NCBI GenBank assembly: GCA_042408355.1
Contig: JBHORD010000161.1
Span: 3,612 to 67,611, forward strand
Reading direction: 5' to 3'
Origin: Fen-1038 sp042408355
Lineage (GTDB): Bacteria > Chloroflexota > Anaerolineae > Anaerolineales > Villigracilaceae
DNA: 64,000 nt
Position 1 is the first letter of the stretch, and each line of letters begins with the position of its first letter. The notes beneath the pieces are model-generated. The model saw only the letters and a list, made by a program, of their open reading frames with translations, did no database searches and was not told the origin of the DNA. Position numbers and translations under genes: made by a program. Positions 43,440 to 52,156 of the stretch are shown here, piece after piece.

Positions 43440-45053
43440 ATGCCTCGCCGCCAGCCGCTCGGCCCTTTGCGTTTTGTATTTTATGTGCTGTTTTTTTTGT
43501 TTTTGATTTTTTTGCTGGCGGCTTGCATTCCATCGCCTCAGCGCGCGGACCCGTTAGCGGGCGCGGCCCCGAATTTCATCTTGATCACGCCGAATCCAAA
43601 CGCCACCGCCACCGCCACGCCATTCCAGCCGGCGCCTGCCACCGATACGCCGATCCCGACTCAAACTTCAATTCCAACCGACACATCTGTCCCAACGAAC
43701 ACAGCCACTTCGACATCCACGCCAACCAACACATCCGCGCCGACATCCACCGTACTTCCTGATACACCTGTTCCTCAGGTTGTGCGCACGCAATACACGT
43801 TTTATGTAACGCTGAATTACGCCGCCAGGACCGTTGCCGTAAATGAGTCAATCCGTTATTTCAATCTAACCGGCCAGTCTCTTTCAAATGTGGTCATGGC
43901 CGTGGAGCCGAATTTGTGGAGCAATTGTTTTTCATTGATCTCTTTGAATCAAGACGGCGCCGCGGTCAATTACGCGCTGAACGGACAAAAGCTGATCGTT
44001 TATCCTTCTCACGCCATTCAGCCGGGCGCCTCGACGACGTTTTCGCTGAGTTTCAATCTGATACTTCCGCCGAAACGATTCGAAGATACGTTTGGTTATG
44101 TCAGTTACCAGATCAATCTGACAGACTGGTATCCTTTCATTGTCCCATTCATTGATGGCAATTGGGTCTTGCATGATCCGTGGGCGTTTGGCGAACATCT
44201 TGTTTATGATTCGGCGGACTTCGATGTCAATCTCAAAGTCAATAACCCGAAAGTGATCGTGGCGGCCAGCGCGCCGGGAGAGCCAAACGGGGACTGGACG
44301 CGCTACCAGCTCAACGGGGCGCGCACGTTCGTGCTGTCAGCCAGCGACCGCTTCAAGATGGACGACTCCGCGGTCGGGTCCGTAAAGATTCGTTCGTATT
44401 ATTTCGCGGGCGATGAAAACGCCGGCGGCGCGGTCACGTGGATGGCCACGCAGTCGCTTGGTCTGTATGATGTCAAGTTCGCGCCGTTTCCTTATCAAAG
44501 CATCAGCATCGTAGAGACCGATGTGCCCGATGGTCAGGAATATGATGGACTCGTTTTCCTCTCGACCAATTTCTATGCCGAATATAACGGCACAGCCAAG
44601 AGCAATTTGATTACGATTGGCACGCACGAGATCGCGCATCAGTGGTGGTTTGGACTCGTCGGCGACGACCAGGCGCTCGAACCATGGCTCGACGAAGCCA
44701 TGGCTACTTACAGCGAACGAATCTTCTATCAATATAATTATCCCAACTATGGAAACTGGTGGTGGGACTTCCGCGTCAATTATTTCGGCCCGTACGGTTA
44801 TGTGGATCAGAGCATTTACAGTTTTTCAACCTTCCGCGCCTACGTCAACGCCGTGTATTTGAACGGCGCATTATTTCTGGAAGACCTGCGGACGCGCGTC
44901 GGCGACGATGCTTTCTTTGCATTTCTAAAAGATTACGCATCGCGATACGCCCGCAAGCATGTTACCGCCGAAGATTTCTTTGCCACGCTTCGATGGCATA
45001 CCGATGCGGATTTCTCGGACATCCTCCAGAAATATTTTCAGGGATCCTATTGA
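43440..45053 (+). CDS. M1-family metallopeptidase-like lipoprotein, second of a tandem pair
   Basis: 537 residues. Basic N terminus MPRRQPLG, TM stretch and lipobox LAAC, then a long Thr/Pro/Ser-rich spacer with TSTPTNTSAPTST repeats, then the same two domains as the upstream gene. Zinc ligands are H396, H400 (HEIAHQWWFG) and E419 (WLDEAMATYSE). The ATG at 43440 follows the previous stop directly; a longer in-frame extension inside the first gene is rejected. The pair arose by tandem duplication and has diverged considerably. Confidence 0.85.
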   Translation: MPRRQPLGPLRFVFYVLFFLFLIFLLAACIPSPQRADPLAGAAPNFILITPNPNATATATPFQPAPATDTPIPTQTSIPTDTSVPTNTATSTSTPTNTSAPTSTVLPDTPVPQVVRTQYTFYVTLNYAARTVAVNESIRYFNLTGQSLSNVVMAVEPNLWSNCFSLISLNQDGAAVNYALNGQKLIVYPSHAIQPGASTTFSLSFNLILPPKRFEDTFGYVSYQINLTDWYPFIVPFIDGNWVLHDPWAFGEHLVYDSADFDVNLKVNNPKVIVAASAPGEPNGDWTRYQLNGARTFVLSASDRFKMDDSAVGSVKIRSYYFAGDENAGGAVTWMATQSLGLYDVKFAPFPYQSISIVETDVPDGQEYDGLVFLSTNFYAEYNGTAKSNLITIGTHEIAHQWWFGLVGDDQALEPWLDEAMATYSERIFYQYNYPNYGNWWWDFRVNYFGPYGYVDQSIYSFSTFRAYVNAVYLNGALFLEDLRTRVGDDAFFAFLKDYASRYARKHVTAEDFFATLRWHTDADFSDILQKYFQGSY

Positions 45054-45205
45054 CGCAAAAGGATGCTCTGTAAAAAAATTGATAATTTTCTTACGCGAGG
45101 CGGGTATGAATTTGAATTCATAAGTGGTCTGTGTGATAATCTTGAAAACGAATTTTCAACCGCGATGATTTGCGCCGGCGATTCGTAGAAAAAGAGAGGA
45201 GAGAT

Positions 45206-45976
45206 ATGAGCGATAAGATGCCTGTATTGTTCATCGGTCACGGCAACCCGATGAACGTGATCGAAGATAATGAATTTTCCCGCGCCTGGGACGCGGCGGG
45301 GAAAGCCCTGCCGAAACCCAAAGCCATCATCTGCATTTCCGCGCATTGGGTGACGCGCGGCACGCTGGTCACAGCCATGGACAGGCCGCGCACGATTTAT
45401 GATTTTTACGGCTTCCCGCCGCAGATGTACGAGATCCGTTACGACGCGCCGGGCGCGCCCGATTTGGCGGAACAAGTCCGCCGCATCATCAAGAACACCG
45501 AAGTCAAACCAGATCTGAATTGGGGGCTCGATCACGGCACATGGACGGTGCTCAAGCGCATGTTCCCGAAAGCGGATGTGCCGGTGATCCAAATGTCGCT
45601 GGATGCAAACATCGAGCCGCAGAAACATTATGAGATCAGCCGCCAGTTGAAGGAACTGCGCGAGGAAGGCGTGCTCATCATCGGCAGCGGAAATATCGTC
45701 CATAATTTGCGCATGGCGCGCTTCGATGATTCTGCTTACGATTGGGCGGTTGAATTTGACCGGCGCATCGCCAATTGGATTTTACAAAACGATCACGACC
45801 CGATCATCCATTATGAAAAAGGCGATCAGGCCGCGGCGCTCGCCATCAACACCGCCGAACATTATGTGCCTTTGCTTTACAGCCTGGCGCTCAAGGATGA
45901 AAACGAATCCGTTTCATTCTTTGCTGATAAAGTGATGGGCGGCTCGATCTCGATGAGGTCGGTAAGAATCGGGTAA
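45206..45976 (+). CDS. Class III extradiol ring-cleavage dioxygenase (DODA/YgiD type)
   Basis: 256 residues. Metal-binding His are in LFIGHGNP (His near 11), ICISAHWV (near 48) and GSGNIVHNL (near 167), with YDFYGFPPQMYEIRYDAPG and GLDHGTWTVL as LigB-superfamily signatures. E. coli YgiD has DOPA 4,5-dioxygenase activity; the substrate here is unknown. The ATG at 45206 is preceded by GAGGAGA; an in-frame start 12 codons upstream has no binding site. First of a run with the riboflavin genes. Confidence 0.85.
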   Translation: MSDKMPVLFIGHGNPMNVIEDNEFSRAWDAAGKALPKPKAIICISAHWVTRGTLVTAMDRPRTIYDFYGFPPQMYEIRYDAPGAPDLAEQVRRIIKNTEVKPDLNWGLDHGTWTVLKRMFPKADVPVIQMSLDANIEPQKHYEISRQLKELREEGVLIIGSGNIVHNLRMARFDDSAYDWAVEFDRRIANWILQNDHDPIIHYEKGDQAAALAINTAEHYVPLLYSLALKDENESVSFFADKVMGGSISMRSVRIG

Positions 45977-46000
45977 GGACACGATAACGCCCCAACGAAC

Positions 46001-46693
46001 ATGGATCGTCCCTACGTTCACATCAACGTCGCCGCGACAACCGACGGAAAAATAGACACGTTTGAAAGACGCGGCGCGGCGATCTCTTCGCAGCGCGACA
46101 AAGAACGCGTGGACAAATTGCGCGCCGGGGCGGATGCAGTGATGGTCGGCGGACGCACGCTTCACAACGAAGACCCAAAACTCACGGTCAAATCGGAATC
46201 CCTGCGCACGGAACGCCTCGCGCGTGGACTTCCGCCGAACCCCGCCAAGGTTGGCGTTTCTTCGCGGTTGAATCTCAAACCTGATTCTGATTTTCTAAAT
46301 GCCGGTCCTGCGCAAATTTTTTTATTCACCACTTCGCAGACCGATGAATCTCAACTGGAAATGCTTCGATCCTGCGGCGCAGAAGTTTTGGTCAATGATG
46401 GCGAACGCGTAAATCTGATTTCAATGCTCGAGACGTTAAAACAAAAAGGCATAAATCGTCTGATGGTCGAAGGCGGCGCGACGCTCAACTTCGAGTTGAT
46501 GCGCCTCGGCCTCGTGGACGAGTTGACGATTTATGTCGCGCCGATGATCTTCGGCGGAGAGTCGGCTCCGACAACGGCGGCCGGTTCCGGTCTGGTAAGA
46601 AGCGATGCGATTCCGCTTAAGTTGGTTGAATCTCAATCATGGGATGACGGCGGGGTGCTGCTGCGATATCAATTTGAAAAGAGGTCAAAATGA
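46001..46693 (+). CDS. RibD C-terminal-type reductase (2,5-diamino-6-ribosylamino-pyrimidinone phosphate reductase family)
   Basis: 230 residues with the dihydrofolate-reductase-like fold: YVHINVAATTDGKID at the N terminus, RAGADAVMVGGRTLHNEDP near 42, and LMVEGGATLNFELMRLGLVDEL near 148. It has no deaminase domain, as in the archaeal and fungal route. It overlaps ribA by 4 nt, which supports the riboflavin assignment. Confidence 0.87.
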   Translation: MDRPYVHINVAATTDGKIDTFERRGAAISSQRDKERVDKLRAGADAVMVGGRTLHNEDPKLTVKSESLRTERLARGLPPNPAKVGVSSRLNLKPDSDFLNAGPAQIFLFTTSQTDESQLEMLRSCGAEVLVNDGERVNLISMLETLKQKGINRLMVEGGATLNFELMRLGLVDELTIYVAPMIFGGESAPTTAAGSGLVRSDAIPLKLVESQSWDDGGVLLRYQFEKRSK

Positions 46694-47451
46694 CGACATT
46701 AACAATGCACGAACAATTCAAGGCGTTGCTGGAAGAAAACAAGGATCACAATTGCGCGGGGATCGGCAAGGATCATATTTGCGTCAAAATCGTGGCGATG
46801 GCTGAACTGCCGTCGCGTTTTGGGGATTTTCATATTGTGGCGTTCGAGAATAACCGCGATGGCAAGGAACATGTGGCAATCACCAGAGGCGATGTGATCG
46901 GCGCGGCGGATGTGCCGGTGCGTTTGCATTCCGAATGCTTGACCGGCGATGTGATCGGCTCGCTGCGCTGCGATTGCCGCGACCAGCTCGAAGCCGCGTT
47001 GAAGATGATCGGAAAGATGGAACGCGGCATGGTGCTTTATCTGCGCCAGGAGGGCCGCGGCATCGGATTGGTTAATAAAATCCGCGCGTACAGTTTGCAG
47101 GATGAAGGCTTGGATACCGTCGAAGCGAATCTCGCGCTGGGCTTCCGCGATGACGAACGCGATTACGCCGTCGCCGCGCACATGTTGATGTCGTTGAAGA
47201 TTCGTTCGGTGCGGCTCATCACCAACAACCCAAAAAAGATTCAACAGCTTACCGATTACGGAATCAAGGTGACCGACCGCATTCCGCACGTGATGGAGCC
47301 GAACGATCACAATCTTTTTTATTTGCAGACCAAAGCCGCCAAGTCCGGGCATCTGATTGATTTCAGCGGCAGGGAACATTTCAAGGAACAGGATGATCGC
47401 CCGATTGTCAGCGGCATGAGCGAGGAACAGGCAAAGGCAGTCAATGCTTGA
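46690..47451 (+). CDS. ribA: GTP cyclohydrolase II
   Basis: 253 residues. Zinc-binding C-x10-C-x-C is in SECLTGDVIGSLRCDC (near residue 80), the catalytic RQEGRGIGLVNK near 118, and LMTNNPKK-like LITNNPKKI near 177. An N-terminal extension of about 40 residues precedes the catalytic core; there is no RibB domain. It opens the GTP ring in the first step of riboflavin synthesis. Confidence 0.93.
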   Translation: MTTLTMHEQFKALLEENKDHNCAGIGKDHICVKIVAMAELPSRFGDFHIVAFENNRDGKEHVAITRGDVIGAADVPVRLHSECLTGDVIGSLRCDCRDQLEAALKMIGKMERGMVLYLRQEGRGIGLVNKIRAYSLQDEGLDTVEANLALGFRDDERDYAVAAHMLMSLKIRSVRLITNNPKKIQQLTDYGIKVTDRIPHVMEPNDHNLFYLQTKAAKSGHLIDFSGREHFKEQDDRPIVSGMSEEQAKAVNA

Positions 47452-48115
47452 TCGCGTTTTTGTCATCACCGGCGCAACGGGCGCAACAGGAAAAGCCGCG
47501 GCGCGCGCCTTGGCCGAGCGCGGCGCTTCATTGGTTTTGGTCGGCACCGATCAATCAAGGCTGGATGTCCTGGCTCGCGGCTTGAATCTGCCCGCCGCGC
47601 GTCTTCTCACGCTGACAGTTGATCTGCGCAGCGCGCCTGCGGTTCATTCCGCCGCCGAAGCGGTGACCGCTAAATTTGGCCGCGTAGACGGTTTGATTCA
47701 TCTCGTCGGCGGCTGGATGGGCGGCAAAACAATCGCTGAGACTCCCGTCAGCGATTTTGAATCCATGTTTGGCCAGCACGTGTGGACGACAATTCATTTG
47801 TTTCAAGCGCTTGGTCCGCGCCTGGCCGCGAATCGATGGGGACGCGTGATCGTTGTCTCTGCGCCGACAGCAGTAAACCCGCCCGGAAAAACCAGCGCGT
47901 ACACTGCCGCAAAAGCCGCGCAGGAAAATCTGGTTTTGAATTTGGCGGCAGAACTCAAAGCATCAAATGTGACGGCGAATATTATTCAAGTCAAATCCAT
48001 TGACATTGATGGAAGCGGCAAAGGCGCAACGCCGGATGAAATTGTCGCTTTGATGTTGTACCTTTGCGCGGAGGAAGCCGGTAAAATTACCGGAGCGCGC
48101 ATCCCGCTGTTTTGA
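47444..48115 (+). CDS. SDR-family oxidoreductase next to the riboflavin genes
   Basis: 223 residues. Cofactor motif TGATGATG at 9-16, HLVGG (NNAG position) near 85, Ser in VVSAP near 139, and the YxxxK motif YTAAK near 153. It overlaps ribA by 8 nt, so it is translationally coupled. Its substrate cannot be assigned and a direct link to riboflavin is not established. Confidence 0.82.
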   Translation: MLDRVFVITGATGATGKAAARALAERGASLVLVGTDQSRLDVLARGLNLPAARLLTLTVDLRSAPAVHSAAEAVTAKFGRVDGLIHLVGGWMGGKTIAETPVSDFESMFGQHVWTTIHLFQALGPRLAANRWGRVIVVSAPTAVNPPGKTSAYTAAKAAQENLVLNLAAELKASNVTANIIQVKSIDIDGSGKGATPDEIVALMLYLCAEEAGKITGARIPLF

Positions 48116-48341
48116 AAAAGATAGTTCCACCGTTTTATAAAAGTAAAGCATTTCATCTTTGTGTGCCCTTTGAGGCGGCTTCGCCGGTCGGGCGCTTTCC
48201 CGTCAATTATGGAAGAGCCAAAAAGAGACTGCCGCGCAGCCCGCAAAGAGCGCAGACCAAAACTTAAAGATGCGAAACGAAAGACGAAAATTTTACGCTT
48301 TGCATTTTGAATCCGCGCTCTTTGCGTTCGTTCTGTGTCCA

Positions 48342-48378
48342 TAAAAAATGCAGGAACAGGGCAGAACCTGTTCCTGCA
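48342..48378 (-). terminator. Rho-independent terminator after the 48.4-kb membrane protein gene
   Basis: Perfect 11-bp stem (48350-48360 with 48367-48377) and ATTTTTT on the minus strand. Confidence 0.88.
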
Positions 48379-48404
48379 AAATGGGGAGAAGAATTGACTG
48401 TGAG

Positions 48405-48896
48405 CTAATTCTGGGGATGGTTGTCGGTGACAGCCGCCGGCGCGGGCGGATTGGCGGGCGGCATCGCTGCCGCAGTTTTCAAGCCGGCCTGTTTTCCAAT
48501 TTGATAGAAAATGAACGCCACCAGCACCAGCACGCCGATGGGGATCAACAAGCGGAGCAAACCGCCGAAGAAGAAAAACATCCCAAACGGCATGAAACCG
48601 AACGGGGCAAAGCCTCCGCCGTACGGCACGAAGCCGCGTTCGCCAAAGCGCTGTGCCCAGTTGTAGCCCCGGCCCGGTCCAAACCCGAAGCCCGGCCGCG
48701 TTACGCGCGGTCCGTTCGGGTTGTTCGGCGCGTTCGGAGCCGTCTGTCCGTTTGGCGCATTGAAGCGGTTGGCGAATCCCGGGCCGAACGTAAGCGCCGG
48801 ATTGGTTCGTATTACCAACACAACCCCCGCAACGATGGCGGCGATTACCACCAGTGCAATCACAATTCCCAGAATCCATTTCCAAACTGTATTCAT
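48405..48896 (-). CDS. Small membrane protein with Gly/Phe/Pro/Asn-rich loop
   Basis: 163 residues. TM helix 1 is at 7-30, followed by an extracytoplasmic-like loop of low complexity (residues 38-98; FGPGFANRF, NAPNNPNGP, GFGFGPGRG), then TM helix 2 (about 108-135) and a Pro/Ala-rich tail. AAGGAG is 7 nt before the start. No domain recognised. The 289 nt to its left, up to the SDR gene, hold the terminator and no gene. Confidence 0.65.
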   Translation of the reverse strand: MNTVWKWILGIVIALVVIAAIVAGVVLVIRTNPALTFGPGFANRFNAPNGQTAPNAPNNPNGPRVTRPGFGFGPGRGYNWAQRFGERGFVPYGGGFAPFGFMPFGMFFFFGGLLRLLIPIGVLVLVAFIFYQIGKQAGLKTAAAMPPANPPAPAAVTDNHPQN

Positions 48897-49072
48897 ACTT
48901 ACACTCCTTGATTCATTGACCGATGATAAATGCTGACTGCAAAAAAAGCATTAGAAAAATATATAGCCTTTATGTAGGCCTGAAACAGGTTTTCCAAAAA
49001 ATATGGAACAAAATCTGCCAAACACATGACATTTTGAGAGGGCAAACACAGCGGCTTTTGTTTTGGACTTGA

Positions 49073-49078
49073 TAAAAT
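49073..49078 (+). promoter_or_regulatory. -10 hexamer of a leaderless start (six-TM protein)
   Basis: TAAAAT 6 nt before ATG 49085. Confidence 0.4.
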
Positions 49079-49084
49079 CCACCC

Positions 49085-49708
49085 ATGCTAACATCGAAAC
49101 GCCGCCCGCTCATTTTCTTTTTTATCACGGTTTTGATGATCGCCATCGCGGCTTTATTCGGTCCTTCGGATCAGACGCTCGGATCAAATGTCCGCGTGGT
49201 ATATTTGCACGGCGCGTGGGTGCTGACGGCTGAAATTGCCTTCGCTCTCGCGGGACTGGCAGGCTTGATCGGCCTCCTGACGCGCCGGAACTCGTTCCAC
49301 GACGGGTCTGCCGCACTCGGCCGCGCCGGAATCTTTTTCTGGGTCACGTACATTCCGCTGTCGCTGTGGGCGATGGAAACCAACTGGAACGGACTCTTCT
49401 TAGCCGAGCCGCGCTTCCACCTCGCGCTGACCTTCGCCATCGTTGGCTTATTGGTACAGGCCGGCTTGTGGATCATCCACATCAACTGGCTGACTTCAAT
49501 GGCAAATCTGATTTTCATCATTGTCTTGCGAATCGCATTCTCCGCCGCGCAATATGTCATGCATCCGCCGCCGTCGCCAATTTTCAATTCAGGCGATTGG
49601 CGCATCATTGGATTTTTTGTGTTGCTCAATGTGTTGACCTGGGTCGCAGGATATTTTCTTGTGGCGTTTTTTCTGTCTTTCAAGTCGAATAAGCCGGACA
49701 AATCTTAA
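49085..49708 (+). CDS. Six-TM membrane protein, weakly like cytochrome c assembly protein CcmC
   Basis: 207 residues with six hydrophobic segments. NVRVVYLHGAWVLTAEIAF near 37 resembles the haem-handling YVHVPSAW region of CcmC/CcsA, but the WWD motif (WGxxWxWD) is not present: the corresponding loop reads LWAMETNWNG. No other cytochrome c biogenesis gene adjoins it. I regard it as an uncharacterised membrane protein; the CcmC likeness is tentative. Confidence 0.5.
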   Translation: MLTSKRRPLIFFFITVLMIAIAALFGPSDQTLGSNVRVVYLHGAWVLTAEIAFALAGLAGLIGLLTRRNSFHDGSAALGRAGIFFWVTYIPLSLWAMETNWNGLFLAEPRFHLALTFAIVGLLVQAGLWIIHINWLTSMANLIFIIVLRIAFSAAQYVMHPPPSPIFNSGDWRIIGFFVLLNVLTWVAGYFLVAFFLSFKSNKPDKS

Positions 49709-49773
49709 GCTCATGCCAACTTTCAAAAGATTTGAGGATATGCGACCCACGATCAAATCTAACGATCAATAAA

Positions 49774-49810
49774 AAACGGCTCTTCCGTAATTGACAGGGA
49801 AGAGCCGTAG
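49774..49810 (-). terminator. Minus-strand terminator without an obvious gene
   Basis: Stem CGGCTCTTCC with GGAAGAGCCG around a 10-nt loop, followed by TTTTTT on the minus strand; the plus side is not T-rich. Confidence 0.75.
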
Positions 49811-49939
49811 TGTTAAAAGTGGTTTTCCCGTTAAAAACGGCAGAACCAAAAAACAACGCCAAGGCTGATGAAACCGAACGCCAAATCAACGCGCTCATAA
49901 GGTGTTTGAGCGACTCAAAGAAATCATATTACTCAATAA

Positions 49940-50022
49940 CTGATGTTATGCAGTTTTCCCTGCAGCGCGTCCTTCATGCCGCCTGAAAGTGCGGGATAAA
50001 TCTCGCGCTACTGCGTAAGGTG
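49940..50022 (-). mobile_element. 83-bp hairpin MITE-like element, copy B
   Basis: Same length as copy A and reversed. It is flanked by ACTCAATAA (49931-49939) and AGTCAATAA (50023-50031), an 8/9 direct repeat different from that of copy A. Outer and second stems are kept, apart from one mismatch in each; the inner part has diverged. Confidence 0.78.
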
Positions 50023-50108
50023 AGTCAATAAAAGAAGAATCAGGGGAAATACTCTGCTGATTTACCAGACAATTTCATTTAAAAAATCGAATATTCAATC
50101 TGCACATC

Positions 50109-50171
50109 GACTCGTTCGACCTGTAAGACTTTTGATACTTATTCGACCTGCCAGACCTGTTAAACTTCTGG
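50109..50171. repeat. Period-9 tandem repeat before the MFS gene
   Basis: Seven contiguous 9-nt units: GACTCGTTC, GACCTGTAA, GACTTTTGA, TACTTATTC, GACCTGCCA, GACCTGTTA and AACTTCTGG. It stops 4 nt before ATG 50176. Confidence 0.65.
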
Positions 50172-50175
50172 ACGT

Positions 50176-51378
50176 ATGAGACTCAAGCTCCAGCTTATCA
50201 TCATCACCTGCCTCCGGGTTATTTTGAATACCATGCACAGGATGGTCTATCCATTCCTGGCGGTTTTTGCGCGCGGCCTCGGCGTGGATGTGTCTGCCAT
50301 TTCCTTTGCATTGGCTGGACGTAATGTGGCAAGCATCTTCAGCCCGGTGTTTGCGCCGGTCGCCGATCAGCGCGGACGCAAATTCGGAATGCTGGCGGGA
50401 GCCGTGACGTTTACAGTCGGCGTTGGACTGGTTGCCATTTATCCAAGCCTTATCACGTTGACCATTGCTTTAATTCTGGCGGTCACCAGCAAATCGTTAT
50501 TCGATCCGGCCATTCAAGCCTACTTCGGCGACCGCATAAATTACGAACAACGCGGCACGGCGCTCGCCATCACAGAAATGTCGTGGTCGCTGGCGTTTAT
50601 TGCAGGAGTCCCGTTAATGGGGTTTTTGATCGCGCGCTTTGGGTGGTCGGCGCCGTTCCCGGTCCTGGCGGTGTTGGGAATCGGCATGTTCGTGGTTATT
50701 GGGTGGATGATCCCGCGCAACGATCCGCATCACACGTCAAATAACGACACGCGCAAAAACGCCCTCCTTGTGCTGACGTCCCTTCCCGCCCTGGCAGGGA
50801 TTTCGATTGCATTATGGTCGAGCGCCGCCAATGAAATGGTCAACATTGTTTTCGGCGTGTGGCTGTCAGATTCCTTCGGATTGCAGATCGCGGCTTTGGC
50901 CGGCGCCTCCGCTGTCATCGGGCTGGCCGAATTGAGCGGAGAAGGACTTGTCGCCCTTGTCACCGATCGGATTGGCAAGCCGCGCGCCGTCATGATCGGA
51001 TTGAGCGCCAACATCCTGGCATCCGTTCTTTTGCCGTTCATCGGCCAAACGGAAATCGGCGCGCTGGCCGGATTGTTTCTTTTTTACATTTCATTCGAAT
51101 ACATGGTTGTCAGCCAGCTGCCGATGATGAATGAAGCCGTGCCGCAAGCGCGCGCTACCATGATGGCGTTCAACCTCGTCGGCTTTGGCGTTGGACGCTC
51201 GCTCGGCGCGTTGCTCTCGACATTGATTTATCGGCGGTTTGGATTTTTGACCGTGACGATGGCGGCCGCCGTGTTCAATGTTTTTGCGATGATTGCACTG
51301 GCTGAAATGCGGCAGAGGGTCATTATCCTGCCCCGGCTGGTGACATGGTTCAAGCGCATGTTCCCGCGTGCAGGCTGA
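50176..51378 (+). CDS. Major facilitator superfamily transporter
   Basis: 400 residues, 12 predicted hydrophobic segments. The MFS loop 2-3 motif is recognisable as APVADQRGRKFGMLAG near 65-80 and a second copy after TM8 as LVTDRIGKPRAVMIG near 257. Substrate unknown; the sequence is drug-efflux-like in layout only. No Shine-Dalgarno; the repeat array occupies the leader. Confidence 0.85.
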   Translation: MRLKLQLIIITCLRVILNTMHRMVYPFLAVFARGLGVDVSAISFALAGRNVASIFSPVFAPVADQRGRKFGMLAGAVTFTVGVGLVAIYPSLITLTIALILAVTSKSLFDPAIQAYFGDRINYEQRGTALAITEMSWSLAFIAGVPLMGFLIARFGWSAPFPVLAVLGIGMFVVIGWMIPRNDPHHTSNNDTRKNALLVLTSLPALAGISIALWSSAANEMVNIVFGVWLSDSFGLQIAALAGASAVIGLAELSGEGLVALVTDRIGKPRAVMIGLSANILASVLLPFIGQTEIGALAGLFLFYISFEYMVVSQLPMMNEAVPQARATMMAFNLVGFGVGRSLGALLSTLIYRRFGFLTVTMAAAVFNVFAMIALAEMRQRVIILPRLVTWFKRMFPRAG

Positions 51379-51469
51379 TATAATTTCACCTCAACGCCCT
51401 GCGTTCTTTCAGAGTTGGGAAGCGCAGAACGTCTTCGTAATGACATCATGAATTGGCTGAAGGATTTTT

Positions 51470-52072
51470 ATGTCTCAATCTCACTTAACGCGCGGCAAAG
51501 GATTGCTCGAACCAATGCTGGCGCGCTTGCGGACTCAACGCGCCAACCGCCTCATTCCTCCGGACCTTCGAGCGGGCCGCATCCTCGACATCGGCTGCGG
51601 CTCTTATCCATATTTCCTCGCCCACACCGCATTCCAGGAAAAGTTCGCGGTTGACCAGTTGCCGATGCCGAAAGATGTTGCGGTCAATCATCACATTGAA
51701 TTCTTCACGCTCGATCTCAACAAAGAACCGCACCTGCCTTTCGATGATAACTTCTTCAGCGCAGTGACGTTGCTGGCCGTCGTCGAACATCTCAATCCGG
51801 ACAGCATGGCTTTGCTCTTCCGTGAAAGCCGCCGCGTGTTGAAACCCGGCGGACAGGTCATTCTCACCACGCCCGCCGCCTGGTCGGATGGATTGCTCCG
51901 GTTCATGGCGCGCATCAATCTGGTCAGCGCCGAGGAGATTCACGAACATGCCTTCGCTTATACGCTGCCGCTGATAGGCTGGCATTTCGGTCAGGCAGGC
52001 TTTGAAATGAGCAAAGTCAAGTTTGGTTATTTCGAGTTTATGCTCAACATGTGGGCCATCGCGCAAAAATAA
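51470..52072 (+). CDS. Class I SAM-dependent methyltransferase
   Basis: 200 residues. Motif I RILDIGCGSYPYF near 39, acidic loop and LPFDDNFFSAVTLLAVVEHL near 82 (motif II-like), then SRRVLKPGGQVILTTP near 120. Methyltransf_11 type; the substrate is not predictable. AAGGA lies 6 nt upstream of ATG 51470. Confidence 0.85.
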   Translation: MSQSHLTRGKGLLEPMLARLRTQRANRLIPPDLRAGRILDIGCGSYPYFLAHTAFQEKFAVDQLPMPKDVAVNHHIEFFTLDLNKEPHLPFDDNFFSAVTLLAVVEHLNPDSMALLFRESRRVLKPGGQVILTTPAAWSDGLLRFMARINLVSAEEIHEHAFAYTLPLIGWHFGQAGFEMSKVKFGYFEFMLNMWAIAQK

Positions 52073-52077
52073 TCCAC

Positions 52078-52106
52078 CCACCGCTCCAAGAGGAGCGGTG
52101 GTTCTT
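52078..52106 (+). terminator. Rho-independent terminator after the methyltransferase gene
   Basis: Perfect 10-bp stem (52078-52087 with 52092-52101), 4-nt loop, then TTCTT. Confidence 0.82.
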
Positions 52107-52144
52107 ATATCCATGTTCATCTGCGCAAGTGCAGGCGTCTGTGG

Positions 52145-52150
52145 TTTAAT
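52145..52150 (+). promoter_or_regulatory. -10-like hexamer of a leaderless start (hutI)
   Basis: TTTAAT 6 nt before ATG 52157, no Shine-Dalgarno. Confidence 0.3.
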
Positions 52151-52156
52151 TCGATC

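Larger units (their letters stand above)
49709..50175. other. 467-nt intergenic region with terminator, hairpin element and repeats
   Basis: Contains a minus-strand terminator (49774-49810), a short minus-strand frame that ends ERVDLAFGFISLGVVFWFCRF and lacks a start (possible remnant, about 49837-49905), the copy B hairpin element (49940-50022), and a period-9 repeat array up to the MFS start. No complete gene is seen. Confidence 0.55.

Noticed and set aside
45054..46000. FMN riboswitch in front of the riboflavin genes
   Set aside because: I looked for the conserved RFN-element pattern upstream of 45206 and 46001 and did not see it.
46699..47547. Long minus-strand open frame opposite ribA
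   Set aside because: The plus strand encodes unmistakable GTP cyclohydrolase II; the minus frame has no domain and mirrors its codon bias.
47986..48885. 299-codon minus-strand frame overlapping two genes
   Set aside because: It spans the terminator at 48.35 kb and overlaps a better gene (48405-48896) that has a Shine-Dalgarno.
49085..49708. Firm CcmC/CcsA assignment
   Set aside because: The haem-binding WWD motif is missing and no cytochrome c maturation genes are near; kept only as a weak resemblance.
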